The position numbers and the translations under genes are program-made. The notes beneath the pieces were generated by a model. That model was not told the DNA's origin. It worked only from the letters and a program-made list of their open reading frames with translations, and did not search any database. This document shows, in pieces, positions 55,884 through 64,000 of a DNA stretch of 64,000 nucleotides (positions within the stretch are counted from its first letter, which is position 1; every line of letters begins with the position of its first letter). The DNA comes from Anatilimnocola floriformis (GTDB lineage Bacteria; Planctomycetota; Planctomycetia; Pirellulales; Pirellulaceae), in assembly GCF_024256385.1 (NCBI RefSeq), contig NZ_JAMLFW010000001.1, positions 3,410,001 through 3,474,000 on the forward strand, in the 5' to 3' direction.

Positions 55884-56807
55884 ATGTCACTGGAAAAAGA
55901 GATCGCCGAAGCGCGCGAAGAGAACCAACAACTGCATGGCGATGTACAAAATTACGCGCGGCAGATTGAAGCACTGCGCGAAGAGTTGGCAGAGACCAAC
56001 CAAGGCGTGGTCGCACTCTACGCGGAACTTGACAACCAGGCCAATGCGTTGCGGGAAGCCACCGCGCTGAAGAGCAGATTTTTGTCGTACATGAGTCACG
56101 AGTTCCGCACACCTCTCGGTTCGATTCGCAGCATAGCGAGGTTATTGCTCGATCGCCTTGATGGCGAATTGACCCCAGAGCAAGAAAAGCAGATCCGCTT
56201 CATCGACAACTCGGCGATCGAGTTGACGGACATGGTCAACGACTTGCTCGATCTCGCTCGCATTGAAGCTGGCCGCGTGGCGATTTCCGCCGAGTGGTTC
56301 GAAATGGTAGATCTCTTTGCCGCTCTACGCGGCATGTTCCGTCCACTCCTCGCCAACTCCGAAGTGAAGTTGATACTCGAAGAGCCGATTGATCTGCCGC
56401 GAATTTACACGGACAACAAAAAACTCTCGATCATTCTGCGCAACTACATTTCGAACTCGATCAAGTTCACGCCGACCGGCGAAATCCGAGTTTCCGTCGG
56501 ACGTATCGACGACGAGCAAGTGCAGTTCAGCGTCAGCGACACCGGCATTGGCATTGCACCCGAATTTCAGCACATGATCTTCGAGGACTTCACGCAAGTC
56601 GATTCGCCTTTGCAAAAGAAGTGGCGTGGCAGCGGCCTCGGCCTTTCGCTCAGCAAGAAACTGGCGACACTGCTGGGCGGCTCGGTTAGCATGACGAGCG
56701 AACCAAATGTCGGCTCTATATTTTCCGTGGTAATTCCCATTCAATTTGCCGAGGAAGCTCCTGAGGGGACAAACTCCGCAGCCCTGCCGACTCGTAACGA
56801 GACTTAG
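55884..56807 (+). CDS. Sensor histidine kinase of the Rsb module
   Basis: 307 residues from the ATG at 55884, nine bases after the previous stop; the in-frame ATG at 55839 is an alternative. A coiled-coil (EKEIAEAREENQQLHGD; YAELDNQANALREATALK) leads to HisKA (SRFLSYMSHEFRTPLGS) and HATPase (LRNYISNSIKFTPTGEI, VSDTGIGIAPEF, GSGLGLSLSKKL). It has no sensor domain, so it may receive its signal from the Rsb proteins. Confidence 0.92.
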   Translation: MSLEKEIAEAREENQQLHGDVQNYARQIEALREELAETNQGVVALYAELDNQANALREATALKSRFLSYMSHEFRTPLGSIRSIARLLLDRLDGELTPEQEKQIRFIDNSAIELTDMVNDLLDLARIEAGRVAISAEWFEMVDLFAALRGMFRPLLANSEVKLILEEPIDLPRIYTDNKKLSIILRNYISNSIKFTPTGEIRVSVGRIDDEQVQFSVSDTGIGIAPEFQHMIFEDFTQVDSPLQKKWRGSGLGLSLSKKLATLLGGSVSMTSEPNVGSIFSVVIPIQFAEEAPEGTNSAALPTRNET

Positions 56808-56809
56808 TC

Positions 56810-58405
56810 ATGTCGCTTGCCAATTCGCGCATTCTCGTCGTCGACGACAATCCCGCGACACGGTATTCCACCACGCGCGTGCTGAAAAGCGCGGGCTTTC
56901 ACTTGCAAGAAGCAGGCACCGGGACGGAAGCTCTAGCTATCGTCGCGCAAGGTGTGGACCTGGTCGTTCTCGATATCAATCTGCCGGACATCGACGGCTT
57001 TGAAGTTTGTCGCCAGATTCGCGCTAGTGAGCGTATGAGCCGGTTGCCTGTGGTTCATCTTTCGGCGACGTTCGTCAAAGACGTCGACAAAGCTCACGGC
57101 CTTGACGTGGGCGCCAACGGCTATCTGACGCATCCCGTAGAGCCGCCAGTGTTGATCGCCACCGTTTCGGCGTTTCTGCGCGCGTGGCGGGCCGAACAAG
57201 AACGCGAAGCGCTGCTCATCAGCGAACGCGCCGCTCGCGAAGAAGCCGAAAGCGCGAATCGCTTCAAAGACGAATTCTTAGCGACACTCTCGCATGAACT
57301 TCGCACGCCGCTACAAGCAATTATCGGCTGGACGCAACTGCTGAAGACCGGCAGTCTCGACCCTCAAGATCTGGCCGAAGGCATTCGCGTGATCGAGCGC
57401 AATGCGCAGCTGCAAACGCAGTTGATCTCGGACTTGCTTGATGTGGCCCGTATTACTTCCGGAAAACTGCGCCTAGATGTTCAGCCTGTCGATCCCGCGA
57501 CGATCATCGAATCGGCGCTCATCGCTGTACTGCCCGCCGCACAAGCCCGCGGAATGCGCATTCAAAAAATGCTCGATACGTCGACTGGAACCATCAACGG
57601 CGATCCCGCCCGGCTGCAACAGGTGGTTTGGAATCTGGTCAACAATGCCGTTAAGTTCACGCAGAAAGGTGGCAAGGTCGAAGTCACGTTGAGGCGCATC
57701 AATTCGCATGTCGAGATCGTCGTCGCCGATAACGGACCAGGGATAGCCCCAGAATTGCTGCCGAGTATCTTCGATCGTTTTCGGCAGGGCGATTCGACCA
57801 TCACGCGTTCGCACGGCGGCTTGGGTCTAGGTCTAGCCATCGCCAAGCAATTGGTTGAACTGCATGGCGGGCAAATCAGCGCGCACAGTGATGGCCTCGG
57901 GATGGGTGCCAAGTTCAGCGTTGTGCTCCCGTTGGCGGTCACCAAGTCATCCGCTGTCGAAAATTTTGCTGCCGCGACGGCGGGGCGGACGGACGATTCT
58001 GCTGCGGACACCGTCAAGCTCGATGGAGTGCGAGTGCTCATAGTCGACGACGACAACGACAGTCGGAACATGCTCGTGCGGTTACTCAAAAACTGTGGTG
58101 CCGAAACGCGCGACCTGAATGGTGCGACCCAAGTCGTCGCTGCGGTGAACGAGTTTCAGCCGCATCTGTTGATCAGCGACCTGGGAATGCCAAGTGTGGA
58201 TGGATTTGAATTAATCCGCTCGATCCGCTCAGGTGGATATGCAGTTCAGACGCTGCCGGCAATTGCTCTGACCGGCTTTGCAAGCTCTGAAGACCGACGG
58301 AAAGCGTTGCTTGCGGGATTTCAAGCGCATATGGCTAAACCCGTTGACCCTCGCGAACTCACCGGTGCAATCGCTACGCTTTTAGGTCGAACGGGACAGC
58401 CTTGA
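56810..58405 (+). CDS. Hybrid histidine kinase (REC-HisKA-HATPase-REC)
   Basis: 531 residues, starting three bases after the previous gene. An N-terminal receiver (RILVVDDNPATRYSTTRVLK; VVLDINLPDIDG with the phospho-Asp) precedes HisKA (DEFLATLSHELRTPLQAI), HATPase (VWNLVNNAVKFTQKGG, VADNGPGIAPELL, LGLGLAIAKQLV) and a C-terminal receiver (VRVLIVDDDNDSRNMLVRLL; LISDLGMPSVDGFEL). It has two possible phospho-acceptor receivers and no output domain; it likely relays to a regulator elsewhere. It ends the Rsb operon. Confidence 0.95.
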   Translation: MSLANSRILVVDDNPATRYSTTRVLKSAGFHLQEAGTGTEALAIVAQGVDLVVLDINLPDIDGFEVCRQIRASERMSRLPVVHLSATFVKDVDKAHGLDVGANGYLTHPVEPPVLIATVSAFLRAWRAEQEREALLISERAAREEAESANRFKDEFLATLSHELRTPLQAIIGWTQLLKTGSLDPQDLAEGIRVIERNAQLQTQLISDLLDVARITSGKLRLDVQPVDPATIIESALIAVLPAAQARGMRIQKMLDTSTGTINGDPARLQQVVWNLVNNAVKFTQKGGKVEVTLRRINSHVEIVVADNGPGIAPELLPSIFDRFRQGDSTITRSHGGLGLGLAIAKQLVELHGGQISAHSDGLGMGAKFSVVLPLAVTKSSAVENFAAATAGRTDDSAADTVKLDGVRVLIVDDDNDSRNMLVRLLKNCGAETRDLNGATQVVAAVNEFQPHLLISDLGMPSVDGFELIRSIRSGGYAVQTLPAIALTGFASSEDRRKALLAGFQAHMAKPVDPRELTGAIATLLGRTGQP

Positions 58406-58663
58406 GTTACACGCTCAAAAATTGCAAGTAGCAATTGTTATTTGCAGGTCTCTCCTTTCACGTCGGATGACGATGTGACCGAAGCGAGCAGTTCGAACTA
58501 AGATCGCGAAACCTCTGGCACTCTTGGCCGTGTAGGTCGGCGAGTCTCGATAGGCGATACTGCATTCCGCAGTCCATCACGATGCCGCCGAACGTTTACC
58601 TGGGTAGAATCCTTGGTGGAGTTGCAAGACTGATCGTCATGAGGCCGACGGAGGATTCGTCCA

Positions 58664-59626
58664 TTGGGAATGCGCATTGTTTCCGTCGCAATGGCCGCAC
58701 CTTCGAGCATTCAGACGGCCGATGACTTGGCTCCGCTCATCGGCCGTAGTGCCGAGTGGATCCGAGAAAGCACCGGCGTGTCGTGCCGGCGGATTGCTGC
58801 CGATGACGTTTCGCCTTCTCAACTCGCAGCCGAAGCGGCGCGGAAAGCTTTGGCTTCGACGGGGCCCCCGGACCTGATCCTGTATGCAGGCGCCCTCGCA
58901 CAACAAATCGTGCCCGACACGGCTGCGTTCGTGCAGCGCGAGTTAGGCCTCGAACGCGTCCCCTGCTTTACCGTCAATCAAACTTGCTTGTCGTTTGTCG
59001 TTGCCCTGCAAGTTGCCAATGGACTGCTGCGAGCGGGGACTTACCGACGAATTCTCATTTGCACAGGCGAATTGGCCTCGCGCGGCAGGAGCTTCGAAGA
59101 AGCCGAAGCGGCAGCGCTGCTGGGAGATGGCGGTGCTGCCGCCGTTGTCGAGTTGTGCGGCGATTCGAGCAGCGATTTGATTTACTCACAGCTGGAAACC
59201 TGGTCCGACGGACTCGACCTTTGTGCTGTTCGAGCGGGGAATCATCCGCGGCCGCGGCTCGAGACTAATTACGACGACCTGTTCTCCTTTCACATGTCAG
59301 GCCCGCGGTTGTATCGCTTCGTCCGTCCCCGGTTGAAGAGCTTTCTCACGACATTCCTTGAGAGCGCGGGTTCGAGCATCGAAGAAGTGAAAGTAGTCGT
59401 TCCGCACCAGGCATCAGGACCGGGTTTGCGATTGCTGGAGCAATTTGGCTTTTCAACCGATCGCATTGTGAACATTGTCGCGGACTACGGAAATTGTGCT
59501 GCCGCCTCCATCCCGATGGCTTTGGCTTTGGCCACTGAGGCTGGCCGAATCGATCGCGGCGACGTGGTGCTATTGGTCGGAACCGCCGCCGGCGTTTCGA
59601 TCGGAGCCGCATTGCTCCGATGGTAG
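58664..59626 (+). CDS. 3-oxoacyl-ACP synthase III-like enzyme
   Basis: 320 residues. The thiolase-fold KAS-III triad is visible: Cys108 in TVNQTCLSFVVAL, His248 in VVVPHQASGPG and Asn277 in DYGNCAAASIPMAL. It would condense an acyl thioester with a second unit. The TTG at 58664 is backed by GGAGG nine bases upstream; an ATG two codons later is also possible. It leads a compact operon with an SDR/hydrolase fusion, so it may make a fatty-acyl-derived secondary product rather than serve bulk fatty-acid synthesis. Confidence 0.9.
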   Translation: MGMRIVSVAMAAPSSIQTADDLAPLIGRSAEWIRESTGVSCRRIAADDVSPSQLAAEAARKALASTGPPDLILYAGALAQQIVPDTAAFVQRELGLERVPCFTVNQTCLSFVVALQVANGLLRAGTYRRILICTGELASRGRSFEEAEAAALLGDGGAAAVVELCGDSSSDLIYSQLETWSDGLDLCAVRAGNHPRPRLETNYDDLFSFHMSGPRLYRFVRPRLKSFLTTFLESAGSSIEEVKVVVPHQASGPGLRLLEQFGFSTDRIVNIVADYGNCAAASIPMALALATEAGRIDRGDVVLLVGTAAGVSIGAALLRW

Positions 59627-61530
59627 ATCCCAGAGTCGTTGAAGCGGTTCGCGAGCTACTGCGCGATCGCCCGCTACGCATTTTGATCACTGGCGGCACG
59701 GGCTTCGTTGGCTCGCGTGTGGCCAGTGTTCTCGCCGAAGCCGGTCAGCAAGTGACGGTGACTGGTCGCAACTTTTATCGCCAGGGACGGGCTCGTCATC
59801 CCAAAACCACTTTTGTTGCGTCAGATCTATGCGATCAACCCGCCATCGAACGGCTTTGCCTCGACCATGACGTCGTGATTCATGCGGCAGCGCTGGCGGC
59901 GATTTGGGGCGATGCTAAAGCGTTTGAAGCGATCAACGTCAGAGGCACGCAGATCGTCGCCGACGCCTGCAGGCAACGGCCTGGAACTCGCCTGGTGCAT
60001 GTTTCTTCCACGGCGATTCATTTTGATTTCATCGACAAGTTACTTGTGGAAGAAGACGCCGCGCTACCGATGCGTTTTGCCAACGAGTATGCCAAAAGCA
60101 AAGCCGATGCTGAGGAAGTCATTCGCCGCGCGGTCGCGGCTGGGGTGAATGCTGTTACCATCCGAGCTCGTGCGGTTTTCGGCCCTGGAGACAACAGTCT
60201 GCTGCCACGCTTGCTCTTGGCAGCAAGTAAAGGGCGGCTGCCGCAGATCGGCGACGGCAGCAATTTGGTCGACCTGACTTATGTCGACAATCTCGCCTAT
60301 GCTCTCTGTCTTGCGATCGTTCGGGGGGAGCCTGGCGATGTTTGCACCGTTACCAACGAGTCGCCGGTTCTACTCTGGCCGACACTCCAACACATTTTTC
60401 AACACTTGAAAATGCCGGCTACACGCCGCAAAGTCTCGTATAAAACGGCATTAGCGATCGCCAATCTCGCGACCTTCTGGCATCGCATTCGCCGCCGCCG
60501 TGGCGAACCAGTGCTGACAACCTACAGCGTGGGGCTGCTGGCGAAGACTCAGACATTTTCCCCCGCCGCCGCCCAGAAGATGTTGGGTTATCGCGCGATC
60601 GTGTCGATGGAGGAAGGGCAACAGCGTACGCTGGAATCATTGACCGCTCGAGACGAGTCCGCGGGCACTTGTGCGGTTGACGTGAAGCTATTCACGACCG
60701 GCTACACGCCCCAGCCGTACTATCTGGCGGAACGCGGCCAGGGAAGAAACATCATCCCTTTTCACGCTACCTGCGCGCTGATTACGCATCCGCAGTTTGG
60801 ACACTTTCTGTTCGATACGGGATACGCGCCGCGATTCCGCACTGCGACCGCGCGATTTCCTTACAGCATCTACGGTCGGCTGAGCCCTGTTGTGTGCAGC
60901 GAATCGCTCACGATTCGAGCACAACTGCAAGAGCTGGGGATCGACTCCCGCGACATCCGCGGAATCATCCTCTCGCACTATCACGCCGATCACGTGGCCG
61001 GGCTGCGTGATTTTCCCAGCAGCGATTTTATTTCGTCGCAGGCCGCTTGGAGCGATGTCGCCGGTCGCAGTGGTTTCGCCGCACTGCGAAGAGGCTTTTT
61101 GCCGGCGCTACTATCCGATGACTTCGCGAAGCGACTGCATACGATCGAATCCTTTCATGATCCAGGGTTTGGGCCATTCTCTCAAACGCACGATTTGTTC
61201 GGCGACGGCAGTGTCAGGCTCATCCAACTTCCGGGACACGCGCGCGGGCAAATCGGAGCCATCGTGCAGCAAGGTCCGGCAAAACGAACGCTGCTGGCAG
61301 CCGATGCCATTTGGACCCTCGGCTCGCTGCGCGCGAATGCCTTGCCACACTGGAAGACTTTCAGCTTCGTTGATTCCGTCGCCGACATGCGGACGTCGCT
61401 AAATCAATTGCATGAATTGTCGCAGCAGCATCCTGCCATCGAAATCGTCCCGACTCACTGCCCAGAAATCGCCGATCGGTATTCATTCGGCAGCATCGTG
61501 AAAGCGCGCCTGCCTGGGAGCGCCGACTAA
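59620..61530 (+). CDS. NAD-epimerase/3-beta-HSD fused to a metallo-beta-lactamase-fold hydrolase
   Basis: 636 residues. The N-terminal ~350 residues are an extended SDR of the 3-beta-hydroxysteroid/OleD type (ILITGGTGFVGSRVASVLAE, VIHAAALAAIWG, VHVSSTAIHFDF, NEYAKSKADAEE with catalytic Tyr and Lys, FGPGDNSLLPRLL). The C-terminal ~290 residues are an MBL-fold hydrolase with HYHADH (His453, His455, Asp457, His458) and later His residues in LPGHARGQIGAIV and PTHCPEIAD. The start overlaps the previous gene by seven bases. The fusion suggests a reduction followed by a hydrolysis in one pathway. The OleD comparison rests on the KAS-III neighbour. Confidence 0.88.
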   Translation: MVDPRVVEAVRELLRDRPLRILITGGTGFVGSRVASVLAEAGQQVTVTGRNFYRQGRARHPKTTFVASDLCDQPAIERLCLDHDVVIHAAALAAIWGDAKAFEAINVRGTQIVADACRQRPGTRLVHVSSTAIHFDFIDKLLVEEDAALPMRFANEYAKSKADAEEVIRRAVAAGVNAVTIRARAVFGPGDNSLLPRLLLAASKGRLPQIGDGSNLVDLTYVDNLAYALCLAIVRGEPGDVCTVTNESPVLLWPTLQHIFQHLKMPATRRKVSYKTALAIANLATFWHRIRRRRGEPVLTTYSVGLLAKTQTFSPAAAQKMLGYRAIVSMEEGQQRTLESLTARDESAGTCAVDVKLFTTGYTPQPYYLAERGQGRNIIPFHATCALITHPQFGHFLFDTGYAPRFRTATARFPYSIYGRLSPVVCSESLTIRAQLQELGIDSRDIRGIILSHYHADHVAGLRDFPSSDFISSQAAWSDVAGRSGFAALRRGFLPALLSDDFAKRLHTIESFHDPGFGPFSQTHDLFGDGSVRLIQLPGHARGQIGAIVQQGPAKRTLLAADAIWTLGSLRANALPHWKTFSFVDSVADMRTSLNQLHELSQQHPAIEIVPTHCPEIADRYSFGSIVKARLPGSAD

Positions 61531-62687
61531 TGCGAATTCTTCTTACGGGAGCTCGAGCACCGGTAACGCTGGATCTCGTCCGGCACTTCCATCAGGCCGG
61601 GCATGAAGTCTTTCTGGCTGACAGCATCCGCCTGCCGCTCGCACGGTTCAGCCGATTTGCGCAGCGTACGTTTGTCGTGGCGAAGCCGGCTTTAGCGCCC
61701 ACCAGGTTTGTCGAGGACCTGGCCGATATCGCAAACCGACACCAAATTGACATGGTGATTCCAACGTGCGAAGAGATTTTTTATATCGCTGCGAAGTTGC
61801 ACCTCTTCCCGCCTACGGTGACCGTTTTTTCCGAACCCCTGTCTCGGCTTGAGCAACTGCACAACAAGTGGACGTTCGCTAGTTTGGTGAAGAGCAGTTC
61901 GTCTGCGATTCAATCACCCGAAACACATCTCGCAGCAAGTCCAGCCGACTTGCAAGCTTGGATTGCTCGACAAGACTTGGTCGACTGGGTCTTCAAGCCG
62001 GTCTATTCTCGGTTCGCCGCGCGTACGCTCGTTGGGCCGAAGCCTGAAATCGTTTCGACGCTTCGGCCGAGTGCCGCCGATCCCTGGGTCATGCAGAGGC
62101 GGATTCGCGGCCGGGAGTTTTCGACTTATAGTGTGGCCCACAATGGCGTTTTGCGCGCGCATGCTTGCTACTATTCCAAATACCAGGTGGGGATTGGTTC
62201 CGGGATTTACTTCATGGCGGTCGACGATGAACGCATCCGCTCGTTCGTCCAAGAGCTTGTTGCGCGACTGCATTTTACTGGGCAACTCGGCTTCGACCTG
62301 ATCCAGTCCGATGACGGCAAACTCTACGTGCTGGAATGCAATCCGCGGGCAACCAGCGGCCTGCACTTGCTCAAGTCGCTACCACTTGCCGAAGCGTTCC
62401 TGCATCAGAGCGGGGCACTGTTGGAACCTCAATCGCCGCCGCCCTCGATGCTCGCAGCCATCGTGCTTCTCTTTTCACTTCCCCAAGCGATCGCCAAAAG
62501 AAAGTTGGCAACGCTGGTCGCGGACATGCGAGAAGCCAGGGATGTGATGTTTGCTTGGAATGATCTCGGCCCGAGTCTTCTTTCCCCGATCTCTCTGCTG
62601 GAGGTGATGGCGACCGCACTTCGCCGCAGAAAGCCACTCACGAGGGCTGCCACCTTCGATATCGAATGGAATGGGGAACCAATCTGA
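61530..62687 (+). CDS. ATP-grasp enzyme
   Basis: 385 residues; the start overlaps the previous stop as TAATG. The N-terminal fold (MRILLTGARAPVTLDLVRHF) is a pre-ATP-grasp domain. The ATP-grasp core has WVFKPVYSRFAART (nucleotide-binding Lys), PWVMQRRIRGREFSTYSV and the metal-binding GFDLIQSDDGKLYVLECNPRATSGL. It would ligate an acyl or carboxylate to an amine or thiol using ATP. The C-terminal ~75 residues are a helical extension (RKLATLVADMREARDVMFAW). Neighbours suggest amide or peptide bond formation on a lipid-derived acid. Confidence 0.9.
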   Translation: MRILLTGARAPVTLDLVRHFHQAGHEVFLADSIRLPLARFSRFAQRTFVVAKPALAPTRFVEDLADIANRHQIDMVIPTCEEIFYIAAKLHLFPPTVTVFSEPLSRLEQLHNKWTFASLVKSSSSAIQSPETHLAASPADLQAWIARQDLVDWVFKPVYSRFAARTLVGPKPEIVSTLRPSAADPWVMQRRIRGREFSTYSVAHNGVLRAHACYYSKYQVGIGSGIYFMAVDDERIRSFVQELVARLHFTGQLGFDLIQSDDGKLYVLECNPRATSGLHLLKSLPLAEAFLHQSGALLEPQSPPPSMLAAIVLLFSLPQAIAKRKLATLVADMREARDVMFAWNDLGPSLLSPISLLEVMATALRRRKPLTRAATFDIEWNGEPI

Positions 62688-63829
62688 TGGCCGGTGCCGT
62701 CACTTTGATCGACGAGCCTTTGCAGGTCGCCCCCGAGGAATTGCTGGCAAGCGGCTGCGATGCCGACTGGATTGAGCTGCTAACGTCTCGTCCGGCTAAC
62801 TCATTGGTTCGCAACTTGGAAACTCGTTGGGCCGTGTTGCGCGTTGACGATGCTCTGATGCCGGTCACGATCAACGAACTGGAGTACGACAATTCCTACG
62901 TCTGTTCTCCGTATGGTGGGTGTGTGCTCTATCCGCAGTCCGAGGTGAAGAAGGTTGACAACTTCTTCGTGCGGGGGCTCGTGCGCGGCTTGACATTTTC
63001 GCTCGCACCCCTGCTGCGAGCCACACAGATCAACCGAATTGTGTGTGTCAACAATTGGCTGCTGTCGACAAATCTTTACCCGCCGTTTGACTGTGGACAT
63101 GTTTCTGACCTGACGCAGATGCTTTCAGAGCGTTTTCCGAGCCACGCGATCACCTGGCGATCACTGAACGACGTCACCAATCCCGACCTGCTGCAAAGGC
63201 TCGTAGCCGAGGGCTATCTCCTCGTTCCCAGCCGCCAGGTCTATTTCTTCGACGGCGAGGATGGAGCTTTTCTGCGGAAATCAAACAATGTTTGGGATCG
63301 CGAACAGCTGCGCAATTCTGGCTTGCAAATCGTGACACACGACGAGTTGCAGGCCAGTGATGCGCCGAGGATTGAGCAGTTGTATCGCTGGCTGTACGTC
63401 GATAAGTACTCTCCACAGAACCCTCAGTTCACAGCAGAGCTCATCAACGAGTTTCGCGCACGTCAGTTGCTCACGATGTGGGGACTGCGAGATTCGTCGG
63501 GTGAGTTGGTCGGAGTGGCTGGAGCATTCGAACGTAACGGCGTGATGACGGTTCCGCTGGTCGGGTACGATACGTCCCTGCCGCAAAACCTGGGGCTCTA
63601 TCGCAGTTTGATGTCCATCGTTCTCCACGAAGCCGTTCGGCGAAAGGTGAAATTGAATTTAAGCAGCGGAGCGGCGCACTTCAAACGCTTGCGTGGCGGC
63701 GAGCCGTGCATCGAATACACGGCCGTGTACTGCCGGCATCTGTCCTTTGCCAGCCGCTTAGCGTGGAGATCGCTAGCCGCCCTGATGCAGAAGGTGGGAG
63801 TTCCGATTCTGCGAAAGTACCAACTATGA
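62687..63829 (+). CDS. GNAT-like acyltransferase
   Basis: 380 residues; the ATG overlaps the previous TGA as ATGA. The sequence resembles the peptidogalycan/FemAB-like GNAT group: EYDNSYVCSPYGGCVLYPQ and KYSPQNPQFTAELINEFRA, followed by the acyl-CoA-binding half (LTMWGLRDSSGELVGVAGAF, VMTVPLVGYDTSLPQNLGLY) and LNLSSGAAHFKRLRGGEP. It would transfer an acyl or aminoacyl group in the cluster's pathway. The family call is by pattern only. Confidence 0.75.
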   Translation: MAGAVTLIDEPLQVAPEELLASGCDADWIELLTSRPANSLVRNLETRWAVLRVDDALMPVTINELEYDNSYVCSPYGGCVLYPQSEVKKVDNFFVRGLVRGLTFSLAPLLRATQINRIVCVNNWLLSTNLYPPFDCGHVSDLTQMLSERFPSHAITWRSLNDVTNPDLLQRLVAEGYLLVPSRQVYFFDGEDGAFLRKSNNVWDREQLRNSGLQIVTHDELQASDAPRIEQLYRWLYVDKYSPQNPQFTAELINEFRARQLLTMWGLRDSSGELVGVAGAFERNGVMTVPLVGYDTSLPQNLGLYRSLMSIVLHEAVRRKVKLNLSSGAAHFKRLRGGEPCIEYTAVYCRHLSFASRLAWRSLAALMQKVGVPILRKYQL

Positions 63830-64000
63830 CCACATTGGCCGACCGCCTTGGCCAGCATTGGCTCGTCTGCTGCGAAGCAGCGCAGCTCGGCAGAAAGCCC
63901 TTGTCTGTGAACGTGTTGGGCACGCCGCTGGTTGTCTTTCGTTCGTCGACGGGGATCATCGTCGCCGAAGATCGCTGTCCACATCGCAACGCTCCGTTGT
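63826..64000 (+). CDS. Rieske [2Fe-2S] protein, N-terminal part (cut by window end)
   Basis: 58 residues are visible from an ATG overlapping the previous stop by four bases (ATGA). The first Rieske motif CPHRNAPL (CxH) is present after a short beta-rich lead (LGTPLVVFRSSTGIIVAED). The second CxxH motif and any catalytic domain lie beyond the window. Most Rieske proteins in such clusters are ring- or alkyl-oxygenases, which would give an oxidation step. Confidence 0.85.
   Translation, partial: MTTLADRLGQHWLVCCEAAQLGRKPLSVNVLGTPLVVFRSSTGIIVAEDRCPHRNAPL

Overview
The window looks like chromosomal DNA of a planctomycete, probably of the Pirellulales type. The evidence is a giant secreted repeat protein that opens with the planctomycete N-terminal motif (LEERALL), a fragment of the planctomycete-expanded DUF1559 family, tetrahydromethanopterin C1 genes (mtdB and fae), several unusual sigma/Rsb-type regulators, and many 'lone' genes with few long operons. 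All assignments were made by reading the sequence. No database search was run.

Layout. 1-1.3 kb: 5' part of glgX (minus strand) interrupted by one in-frame TGA at a normally conserved Cys codon. 1.35-11.9 kb: a putative signalling or defence island. A 2328-residue plus-strand protein combines a helical N-terminus, a Lon-like (S16) protease domain with a Ser301/Lys361 dyad, a NACHT NTPase and a long C-terminal solenoid. Diverging from it is an ECF-like sigma factor with a ~350-residue N-terminal extension, followed on the same strand by a 61-residue charged small protein and an E1/ThiF-like protein. 11.9-14.7 kb: a lone VirD4/TraG-like ATPase with a degenerate P-loop, then mtdB and fae separated by a palindromic repeat. 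15-19.6 kb: tRNA-Pro(GGG), whose 3' end is overlapped antisense by a large serine recombinase gene with an unknown partner gene, then two unknown plus-strand genes ending in a strong terminator. 20-24.2 kb: a worn region with a frameshifted sensor kinase behind a tandem palindromic operator, a haemolysin-III remnant, an intact SDR gene, and a truncated PAS gene meeting a hemerythrin-like gene tail to tail. 24.4-25.4 kb: two Hsp20 genes behind a near-perfect sigma-54 promoter and a long leader hairpin. 25.5-34 kb: metallophosphoesterase, small membrane protein, flavodoxin-like protein, BLUF photoreceptor, UvrA2-type ATPase, old-yellow-enzyme reductase, TMEM175-type channel and aldo/keto reductase. 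34-38.6 kb: hsdS and hsdM, each broken by a single-base indel and without hsdR, plus a small resolvase. 38.9-46.1 kb: a sorbosone-dehydrogenase-like secreted protein and the giant repeat protein. 46-48 kb: gene debris (DUF1559 fragment, UvrA fragment).

48-58.4 kb is a coherent stress block: SDR, zinc alcohol dehydrogenase and large catalase, followed by an RsbR-RsbS-RsbT-like module, an HATPase/SpoIIE-phosphatase protein, a histidine kinase and a hybrid kinase, several with overlapping or abutting ends. No sigma-B or anti-sigma gene is present, so the output may run through the kinases. 58.7-64 kb is a tight operon of a KAS-III-like synthase, an NAD-epimerase/metallo-beta-lactamase fusion, an ATP-grasp enzyme, a GNAT-like acyltransferase and a Rieske protein cut by the window end. 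It is probably a lipid or small-molecule biosynthetic cluster.

Four genes are interrupted by one-base changes and several others are truncated. Some may be assembly errors, so read support should be checked before calling them pseudogenes.
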